The notes under the pieces are model-generated. The model was not told where the DNA came from, made no database searches, and saw only the letters and a program-made list of their open reading frames with translations. This document shows, in pieces, positions 57,509-64,000 of a stretch of 64,000 nucleotides of DNA. The position numbers and the translations under genes were made by a program. The first letter of the stretch is position 1, and each line of letters opens with the position of its first letter. The stretch is from Spirochaetales bacterium (GTDB lineage: Bacteria > Spirochaetota > Spirochaetia > SZUA-6 > RPPD01): NCBI GenBank assembly GCA_016929065.1, contig JAFGJO010000043.1:124001-188000 (forward strand). Direction: 5' to 3'.

Positions 57509-57921
57509 AAAATTATACAGGAGAAGACAATCAGGCTCGTGATAAGCGACAATTTCGAAGCCTTCATCAACCCCGGCTCGGCCATGGACCAGCCCAATAC
57601 CAGTCTGCGGCTTATTGCCTATGAGGGGGGGGGCAACACCTTCTTCCGTTAAACGAGTCCGGCGACTGGCAAATGAATGCCGTAAAACTCGAACTCTTTC
57701 GCCAGGCACAGACAGATGCACGCATGTACACACTCTACAAGCAGTACCTCTCCCGGTGGCTGGAGGGAGGTGGAGAAATGTTCATGCTGTTCTCCTCTAC
57801 AGGCAACTGGGGTGAATGGGGCTACTGGGGACTTTTGTTTGACCTGACGAGTGCGCCTGCTGCCTCGCTCAAATATGCAGCAGTGATCGAGTGGATGGAT
57901 GAAAACCCGGTCTGGTGGTAA
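57509..57921 (+). pseudogene. C-terminal remnant of a secreted glycosidase-like protein, frameshifted at G9
   Basis: Two frames join at a run of nine G (57625-57633). Before it the frame reads NTSLRLIAYEGG and stops soon after; after it another frame reads QHLLP...DWQMNAVKLELFRQAQTDARMY...LYKQYLSRWLEGGGEMFMLFSS and then WGYWGLLFD, ending with TAA. The order LIAYEGGQH...DPRMY-LY...F-H-FS...WG-WG...KY is that of the C-terminal end of large secreted carbohydrate-active enzymes. Seven or ten G would restore the frame. The N-terminus is missing and no good start is seen, so a decayed gene is most likely. Confidence 0.65.
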
Positions 57922-58153
57922 ACGCTGACGGAAACGCAGGAACCACTCGCAGTTGGGACAGCCGGGCGGCTACCGTCATCAGCGGGAAGCACGGCAGTGT
58001 TTTGGTTCACCTGCAGGATAATGGCCATAAACAGGAGCATTACATGTTTTTCGCCGACGGGAAGCATTTTTCAAATCATGCCGAACGGCATATTGGGAAA
58101 TATCCTTCACTTTTATAATCTTAAGTGACATGATTACAGAAAGGAGCATAATA

Positions 58154-59620
58154 ATGAAAACAGTGACTGATACATTAAAATCTTTTGCGGCAGGCTGCCG
58201 GATTTTTTTTATTCTGGCCTTATGTTTACTGCCGGTTATTTTTTCCTGCACGCCCCCGGGTACAACTACCCAGGAGCCGGTTCCCACGCCCACGCCCACG
58301 CCGCAGCCGGATATCACCGGCTGGACGTGGATAACAGGCACCAATCTCACCGGACAAAACGGGGTCTATGGCGAAAAGGGAATCACATCCCCGGAGAATA
58401 TTCCCGGTGGCAGGTATGGTTCTGCCCTGTGGACAGATACCGAGGGCAATTACTGGGTGTTCGGCGGGTACGGAAAGACCCCTGAATCGGGCATGGACGG
58501 GTACTTGAATGATCTTTGGCGGTTTGACGGTGCGAACTGGACATGGATCACCGGAGTGAACAGTACAGACAGAAATGGAACATACGGAACAAAAGGCATT
58601 GCCGACAGCGCCAATACACCCGGCGCGCGCAGCGGGAGCGCCTATTGGACAGACGCGGAAGGGAATTTCTGGCTCTTTGGCGGTAATGGATACAGCAAGA
58701 TTTCCTCCGGTGCGGGGACCTTGCAGGACCTGTGGAAATATACAGTTGCCGACAACACCTGGACATGGGTATCCGGAGGGGACAATATTTATTTGAAAAG
58801 CGTGTTTGGAACCAGGGGAGTTGCCCACGCGGACAATGTCCCGGGCAGCAGGCGGGATTGCGCGTTCTTCAAAGACAGTACAGGAAATTTCTTGCTTTTC
58901 GGCGGCTGGGGATATGATGCGGTTGCCGGAAGCGGATATTTAAACGATATATGGAAGTGGGACGGAACCAACTGGACATGGATTGGCGGCAATACTGACC
59001 GGAATTTGAGCGGTGTATATGGGCCCAAGGGCACAGCAGGAACAAATTATTTTCCCGGAGGACGATACGGAAGTGCGGCATGGACAGATGAAAACGGGGA
59101 TCTCTTTATTTTCGGCGGTTTGGGTAAAAATGCGACTGCGGCCTGGGGCATGCTCAATGACCTCTGGAAGTATACGGTTGCCGGCCAAACATGGACATGG
59201 GTTGCAGGCAGCAGCGCATTAGACCAAGGCGGTGTCTACGGCACCCAGGGGGTCCCTGCCGCGGCCAACAACCCGGGAGGCCGCCAATCAAGCGTGTACT
59301 GGCAGGACTCATCAGGAGTTTTCTGGCTCTTTGGCGGTGATGGGTATGGAAACACCACCATTGATTACGCAGCGATCAATGACCTGTGGAAGTGGGACGG
59401 GAGCAGTTGGACATGGGTTTCCGGAGCACAAACCATTCGCGCTCTCGGCTCATACGGAACACAGGGCACACCTGCCCTGGAAAATATAGCAAGCGCCCGG
59501 TATAATCCCGCCTTTACCCATGGCCCGAACAGCCAGATCATGATTTTCGGCGGACGGGGGTATGCAAGCATAGCCGATACCTTCGGCTGGATGAACGACC
59601 TCTGGAGATATGTACCGTAA
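58154..59620 (+). CDS. Kelch-like propeller lipoprotein with W/G-rich repeats
   Basis: A 488-residue lipoprotein (VIFSC) with a Thr-Pro-rich linker and about seven repeats of about 65 residues. Each contains WTW(I/V)(S/T)G, (G/S)VYGTKG, N-PG-R-GSA-WTD, G-WLFGG and LNDLWK, a kelch/attractin-like blade. It may bind glycans or proteins at the surface. Start: ATG 58154 after AAGGAG. An intrinsic terminator follows the stop. Confidence 0.85.
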   Translation: MKTVTDTLKSFAAGCRIFFILALCLLPVIFSCTPPGTTTQEPVPTPTPTPQPDITGWTWITGTNLTGQNGVYGEKGITSPENIPGGRYGSALWTDTEGNYWVFGGYGKTPESGMDGYLNDLWRFDGANWTWITGVNSTDRNGTYGTKGIADSANTPGARSGSAYWTDAEGNFWLFGGNGYSKISSGAGTLQDLWKYTVADNTWTWVSGGDNIYLKSVFGTRGVAHADNVPGSRRDCAFFKDSTGNFLLFGGWGYDAVAGSGYLNDIWKWDGTNWTWIGGNTDRNLSGVYGPKGTAGTNYFPGGRYGSAAWTDENGDLFIFGGLGKNATAAWGMLNDLWKYTVAGQTWTWVAGSSALDQGGVYGTQGVPAAANNPGGRQSSVYWQDSSGVFWLFGGDGYGNTTIDYAAINDLWKWDGSSWTWVSGAQTIRALGSYGTQGTPALENIASARYNPAFTHGPNSQIMIFGGRGYASIADTFGWMNDLWRYVP

Positions 59621-59645
59621 TATTAACCGCACCAATATGTCGTTC

Positions 59646-59683
59646 CGGCCCGGAAAACTCTTTTAATTCCGGGCCGTTTTTTT
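59646..59683 (+). terminator. Intrinsic terminator of the kelch-like lipoprotein gene
   Basis: A 10-bp stem (CGGCCCGGAA / TTCCGGGCCG), 11-nt loop, then seven T. It lies 26 nt after the stop. Confidence 0.9.
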
Positions 59684-59798
59684 ATTCCTTTATTCCGGAT
59701 GTACTCTTCCCTGCTGCTTCAGGCATGTGCTCATTATTCCTGAAAAAAACCGGAAAACCCGTAAAGGTATTTGCGGTTTATATGCCTGAAAACAAAAT

Positions 59799-60203
59799 TC
59801 AATAGGTGATTGCCCTGGGCAGTTTTTTGGCCTGGCTAATCCAGCCGGCGACCTGTTTTTCAACGGGAAGTTTTCTTACCAGCTTCTTTGCCTTGTTTGT
59901 ATCGCACATCTTCTGATACAGGTTGTCTGCTTTCCGCTGTGCAAGCTCGGGGATTGTATCCACACCTGCCTCCTCGAGAAGATCCGCATATTCCGATCCG
60001 ACACCCTTGATTCTGAAAAGATCAACATGGTTTACCCATTCCAGAATGAGTTTGGGAGTGATTCCTGATTTTGCACTTATGGTTTTTCTGCCTTCGGGGG
60101 TGCTGCCTTTTTTCAGCAGGTCTCCTGTTCCGCGAACACCGGTTTTTGCAAGCATTGCGGCGTATTTTTTACCGATACCCTCGATTTCTTCGAGTTTGGC
60201 CAT
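59799..60203 (-). CDS. DUF4332 (helix-hairpin-helix) protein
   Basis: A 134-residue cytoplasmic protein with two helix-hairpin-helix units: IEGIGKKYAAMLAKTGVRGTGDLL (about 6-30) and IKGVGSEYADLLEEAGVDTIPELA (about 65-90). HhH pairs bind DNA or act as protein adaptors; the family function is unknown. Start: ATG after GGAGGTAGACAC. It follows the glycine-rich membrane gene by 14 nt and should be cotranscribed with it. Confidence 0.88.
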   Translation of the reverse strand: MAKLEEIEGIGKKYAAMLAKTGVRGTGDLLKKGSTPEGRKTISAKSGITPKLILEWVNHVDLFRIKGVGSEYADLLEEAGVDTIPELAQRKADNLYQKMCDTNKAKKLVRKLPVEKQVAGWISQAKKLPRAITY

Positions 60204-60217
60204 GTGTCTACCTCCAG

Positions 60218-60502
60218 TTATTTCTTGAATAATTTGATAATAAAACCAACAATCGCCATAAGAATACCGCCGCCGACTCCGCCAGCGCCGATGTTGCCCA
60301 GAATGCTTACGATATCAAAGGACCCGGACGGCATCGCTGCTATTCCCAGCACATTGAGAAGTTGTCCACCCAATCCGCCGCCTACAATTCCGGCGATCGA
60401 ATTAATAATCCAGCCCTGATCTATTTTGGGAACAAGTTTTCCGGCAACATTCCCGCCGACAGCACCGCCTACTGCCTGAATAATTAATGCAATGATATTC
60501 AT
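60218..60502 (-). CDS. Small glycine-rich membrane protein
   Basis: A 94-residue very hydrophobic protein with three Gly-zipper-like segments (IIQAVGGAVGGNVAGKLVP, IAGIVGGGLGGQLLNVLG, LGNIGAGGVGGGILMAIVGFIIKLF) and a Lys tail, suggesting three membrane-crossing or membrane-associating helices. Start: ATG after AAGGAGATCC. It is the first gene of an operon with the DUF4332 protein, with a promoter about 60 nt upstream. A pore- or scaffold-like role is only a guess. Confidence 0.75.
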   Translation of the reverse strand: MNIIALIIQAVGGAVGGNVAGKLVPKIDQGWIINSIAGIVGGGLGGQLLNVLGIAAMPSGSFDIVSILGNIGAGGVGGGILMAIVGFIIKLFKK

Positions 60503-60558
60503 TGGATCTCCTTTTTTAAAATTTTTTTTAAAATGATAGTGTTCCTCCTTGAAAATAA

Positions 60559-60587
60559 ATTATAAGCGAAATGACACTATTTTTCAA
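60559..60587 (-). promoter_or_regulatory. Promoter of the glycine-rich/DUF4332 operon
   Basis: Minus strand: TTGAAA, 17-nt spacer, TATAAT. Two AGGAG sites lie downstream. The gap 60588-60913 holds no accepted gene. Confidence 0.6.
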
Positions 60588-60913
60588 ATCAAGTCCAGAA
60601 AAAATTTGTTCTATTCGGTTTGTAAAATCCAATGCTTTTTGCCGGTTATTTTTCCGGTTGATACATCTGTCCGGAGATGCAATGGTTGAAACCAAAAGGC
60701 GTATGGCAAAATTTCTTTTTTGCAGATTTTTGCAGAATGGTACATTTCAATTTTGGCGTGAAGAACAGGCAATCTGCAACAGCGAGTGTTTTGATTCCGT
60801 GTTCGACCCCCCGCAACATGAAACAGAATCAATTTTTTACTTGCAGTCGCGGCAGGCAATCAATAGTATATAGCTGAGGGAATGCCATCATTCCCGGATC
60901 AAGGAGATTCCGT

Positions 60914-61942
60914 ATGCGTCAAAACATGTTATGGTCCGGATTGTCTGCTGCAGCACTGCTTTTGGCAGGAATACTCTGCTCCGCTCCCGTTCTGTATTCG
61001 CAGAACAGCGGCCCGCGGGAAAAAATACTTTCCATTCTGCAACAACATTCTCCTACCGGCTTCTTTGTACTGGATGCGTATGAAGAATTTTCTTTTGCCC
61101 TGGAACACAGGTATATGCCGTGGAAAACAAAAAAAGACGACTTTATGGAATTTGTACGGGGAGATTCCGTCGAGAGCCTCCTTGGTTCTGTGAACATTGT
61201 CGTACACGAGACATACCATACCTACTCCGCGCTCAGGGCGTTTCAGCTGTCGGAGGAACGTTTCGGGAGACCGCTTCCCGGTTACCATGCCTTCCTTGCC
61301 AAAGATAATGCGGCCATGCTGGTGAAACGAACGCCTGTTTTCAATACATCCGAGATCGCAGATTCAATACCGGAGCGCCTGCGAACCTTCAGGTTTGCCA
61401 CCTATATCGCACCTGATCCTGCCGGAAGTCTCTCTGCAACGGGTTCAAAGGCATGGGGCGTGTACGGCCTGTTGAACGAATACAGCGCCTATTATCATGG
61501 AAACAAGGCGGCCCTTGACCTGTACCCGTATTACCGAGATGTCATGCCGCCGGGCCCGGCAAAATGGCACGACTATTTTTCGGGAATCAACCGCTCTTTT
61601 TCCGCAAATGTGGAGTTCAGGTTTTTCATTCTTAAATACCTGCAGTACGCAAAAGAACACCATCCTTTGATATACAGTGGCATTATGGAAAACAGGGAAT
61701 TCGTCCTGGCTTACCATGCTGTCAGCAAACAACATGAGGATCTGAGTGATGAATATTTCCGTATAAAAAAAGAGGTGTTCACGAATCTGGAAAAAGAAGG
61801 GTACACGGTAACCGAGGACGCGGAAAACATGTATACCGGAAAAGGAGCTTCCCGGTATGGCTCCTCACATCACCTGGCTGCATATTATCTGCTCAGGGAT
61901 GAGCTTGAGAAACCGGAATACCGCACCATTATGAAACAATAA
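60914..61942 (+). CDS. Secreted protein with HEXXH metallopeptidase motif
   Basis: A 342-residue protein with a signal peptide (ALLLAGILCSAPVLYSQ). A zincin-like motif lies at 98-102 (HETYH, in IVVHETYHTYSA). Glu189 in LLNEYSAYYHG is a good candidate for the third metal ligand, as in gluzincins. The remaining sequence is helical (KYLQYAKEHHPLIYSGIM, AAYYLLRDELEK). I recognise no family by name. Start: ATG after AAGGAGATTCCGT. A secreted zinc peptidase is likely but unproven. Confidence 0.65.
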   Translation: MRQNMLWSGLSAAALLLAGILCSAPVLYSQNSGPREKILSILQQHSPTGFFVLDAYEEFSFALEHRYMPWKTKKDDFMEFVRGDSVESLLGSVNIVVHETYHTYSALRAFQLSEERFGRPLPGYHAFLAKDNAAMLVKRTPVFNTSEIADSIPERLRTFRFATYIAPDPAGSLSATGSKAWGVYGLLNEYSAYYHGNKAALDLYPYYRDVMPPGPAKWHDYFSGINRSFSANVEFRFFILKYLQYAKEHHPLIYSGIMENREFVLAYHAVSKQHEDLSDEYFRIKKEVFTNLEKEGYTVTEDAENMYTGKGASRYGSSHHLAAYYLLRDELEKPEYRTIMKQ

Positions 61943-62046
61943 CTGGCGCGCCGGTCAGCTGCGCCTTCGAGCGGGAATGGGAATCGCCGGCGAACATGTC
62001 ACCGGATTTTCCCGTTCGTACCGCATTCCGGTTTGAATGGGTGTTC

Positions 62047-64000
62047 TTATTTTATTACACCCCCCAGCCATCCGCTGAAATTATCCATGATCAGCTTTTC
62101 AAATCCCTTCTTTCCCGCATTGGTGATTGCATCAGTATAAGATTGCGGCGGCTTGCCGTTCAGGTTATTATAAAACTCCCAGGACATAAAAATCATGTAC
62201 TTGATAAAAGGCGCGAGCATTCCCAGCTTTTTCTCTCCAAGGTCGGCAAGATTCGCAAAGTTTTCAACAAGCATATTGCCGGAATTTATTCCCAATATCC
62301 TGATAACCGAATCCATCAGCTCTCCCTGTTTTCTGCCATATAATAGCGCCTGAAGGACCTCAACAAGCACCTTCTTGCAGATGGCCAGCGCATCCCCCTC
62401 TACGGTCATGTTCCATTTAAGGAAATACGCGAGCACAATTTTAACTGCGTAGTCTCCTGCCCAATCCGCCCATTCAAGGGTTTTGGTGATGCCGTCTGCC
62501 CATTTTTCATAGTTTTTATACCCGGAAAGCCCCTCTGCCAACCACAGGTCCTGCGCGATATGCCATATCCGTTTGCGTATTTCATATATTCCTTCAGGCC
62601 CGAGCGTGTCGGATCGTTTGTCCAGAAGCTCCCTGAACTTTGAATGATATTTTTCAGGGGTGTGTTCGGTGATGAACCGGCTGGTCAGGGCATACTCTTC
62701 TTCTCTTGTGCGGATTGTCTTGCCGAGTACTTCAGGTACAAGCGCCAGTTCAAGCTGTTGTTCGTGCGTTTCCTGATGGGTAATCGCGACAACCCTTACC
62801 GTGCCCCGGTACCGGATGTTTTTCCCGGGGACTGGTCTTTTTGGTTGTATCTCATACACTGCCGCAGAGCGTTGTTCGTCTATACCCCTGAAAACAACCG
62901 AACACTCTGCGGTTTCAAAGGCCTTTCGGTGCTCGTCATTTTCGGATTCTACCGGCAGGGATAACCGTAAGTCTTCCAAAACTTCCCGGTACACAACAAG
63001 GTCGTCATTACGGATGTCGCTGCATGAAAACAGCAGCTCTGTACTGGAATCCTTTTTGCTGCAGTCTATTGTGACCGGCAGGGTTCCTAGAAAACGGAAC
63101 CGTTGGATTCCGGTGGAGATACCAATGGTTTTTACAAACCGGGTGCCGGATGATTCCGCGATGACCGTCATTTCATGTTTTTCAATAGGATTGCGCTGGT
63201 CTTCCGAAACCGCGGCCCGCACCGCAATTGAAGCGCTCATACCCGTTTGCGTGAGCCGGCAATCGATTTTTGTCGCGCTCATGGATTTCAAACGGTATGA
63301 AAATTTCCATTTTTGTTGCTGCGCTGCCGAGCCGCCGCTGGTCTCTATCCGGCATTCAATGGTGTATTGATTCCTTTTTTCAGACAGACCAAGGTATCCG
63401 TAATCAGGTTTTGTCACCACAAGACGCGATGAACCATTTTCATCATCTTCTTCACGGGTGTCCGGCATTTTGTCAGGAGCATTTTGTAAAACACCCGCTG
63501 CTGTTGCTGCAAATTGCGGCAGGAACAGGAATATTCCAAGCAGCAGTGAAACAAGTATCGCGGCAATCGGCGTCATACCTGATCCAAAGAATCCCCACGT
63601 GCCACCGAAAAGCGCACCGCCCGGGCTTTGGCCGTCTCCGCAGGAGCAGTTGCCCTGTTGCGGCTTCGTCTGGACTTTTGTGTAGGCGATCATATTGTAT
63701 GCCGTAAGCCCCGCGGGAAAACTGTAGAACCCGAGAACAAAATCACTTTTTATCCACAGCTCGGGTGATTCACTTTCAGGTATTATGCAGGTGATGCAGA
63801 AATCGGCCTTGAAAAAGGTGTAGGTGTCGTCTCCGGAGGAGGCAGATGCAACTTTTTTCCCCTCTCCCAGAACAATATCTTCATGCCACATGAACTTGTT
63901 GTTTCGAAACAGGGCAAAATTGGGAACAAAATCAATGTCGGTTTTCCGGGGCGGATCAAAATCAATTCTGTTTGTCGTCGTATACACTCCAGGATAGACA
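62047..64000 (-). CDS. Large membrane-anchored protein, 5' end outside the window
   Basis: The frame is open to the right edge; at least 646 residues after the first possible GTG (63987) are inside. Near residue 135 is one clear membrane helix (GMTPIAAILVSLLLGIFLFLPQFA), preceded by a Gly/Cys-rich stretch (GNCSCGDGQSPGGALFGG). After it come about 500 residues of extracytoplasmic or cytoplasmic sandwich-like strands (QYTIECRIETSGGS, RLTQTGMSASIAVRAA) and a helical end (ADWAGDYAVKIVLAYFLKW). I recognise no family. The true start may lie beyond the edge. Confidence 0.7.
   Translation of the reverse strand, partial: VYPGVYTTTNRIDFDPPRKTDIDFVPNFALFRNNKFMWHEDIVLGEGKKVASASSGDDTYTFFKADFCITCIIPESESPELWIKSDFVLGFYSFPAGLTAYNMIAYTKVQTKPQQGNCSCGDGQSPGGALFGGTWGFFGSGMTPIAAILVSLLLGIFLFLPQFAATAAGVLQNAPDKMPDTREEDDENGSSRLVVTKPDYGYLGLSEKRNQYTIECRIETSGGSAAQQQKWKFSYRLKSMSATKIDCRLTQTGMSASIAVRAAVSEDQRNPIEKHEMTVIAESSGTRFVKTIGISTGIQRFRFLGTLPVTIDCSKKDSSTELLFSCSDIRNDDLVVYREVLEDLRLSLPVESENDEHRKAFETAECSVVFRGIDEQRSAAVYEIQPKRPVPGKNIRYRGTVRVVAITHQETHEQQLELALVPEVLGKTIRTREEEYALTSRFITEHTPEKYHSKFRELLDKRSDTLGPEGIYEIRKRIWHIAQDLWLAEGLSGYKNYEKWADGITKTLEWADWAGDYAVKIVLAYFLKWNMTVEGDALAICKKVLVEVLQALLYGRKQGELMDSVIRILGINSGNMLVENFANLADLGEKKLGMLAPFIKYMIFMSWEFYNNLNGKPPQSYTDAITNAGKKGFEKLIMDNFSGWLGGVIK

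Overview
The window reads as a chromosome segment of a Treponema-like spirochaete. This is inferred from gene content, not from a marker gene: no rRNA or tRNA is visible. Supporting signs are the very large number of lipoproteins with short, spirochaete-style lipoboxes, an N-terminal propeller plus DUF4015 protein, an LplB/LplC-type sugar transporter with no local ATPase, biosynthetic arginine decarboxylase and a SET-domain protein. Base composition is moderate and fairly even.

Positions 1-13,700 are mostly housekeeping and metabolism: the end of a nitroreductase-like gene, a DUF4015 lipoprotein, a SET methyltransferase, an Asp/Glu racemase-like and radical SAM pair, a decayed J-domain, speA, a dual-specificity phosphatase, xseA-xseB, an aldolase/FAD oxidoreductase operon and asd. 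Positions 13,700-18,400 hold a three-gene sugar ABC transporter (two permeases, then the binding protein) and mtnA.

Positions 18,400-43,700 are an accessory region dominated by cell-envelope proteins. It includes an SUMF1-type protein, a CAP-domain lipoprotein, a choice-of-anchor L protein, an OmpA-like protein, a large beta-helix lipoprotein, an ankyrin-repeat protein and a kelch lipoprotein. Its most striking unit is a two-gene operon. A lipoprotein with CARDB and papain-like (C1) peptidase domains is followed, through a TGATG junction, by a small lipoprotein carrying the cystatin signature QVVAG. A perfect 19-nt palindrome overlaps the probable -10 box of this operon. The peptidase stops just before the region where papains carry their third catalytic residue.

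Positions 44,028-51,876 are a type I restriction-modification operon (hsdM-hsdS-X-hsdR, minus strand). X is a GmrSD-type DUF262/DUF1524 protein joined to hsdR by a 4-nt overlap. A 17-codon reading frame with 12-bp tandem repeats sits between hsdS and X.

Positions 52,000-64,000 return to envelope proteins (S1 protease, YWTD-like, WG-repeat and kelch-like lipoproteins), an SDR enzyme, a DUF4332/glycine-rich membrane pair, a possible zinc metallopeptidase and an unfinished membrane protein. Two decayed genes are visible: a copy of the YWTD-like lipoprotein at about 35.9 kb and the tail of a secreted glycosidase-like protein split at a G9 tract.

One theme runs through the window. At least eight genes without a Shine-Dalgarno sequence have a good sigma70-type promoter whose -10 box lies only 5-12 nt before the start codon, which suggests leaderless mRNAs. 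Genes with a strong AGGAG have longer leaders.
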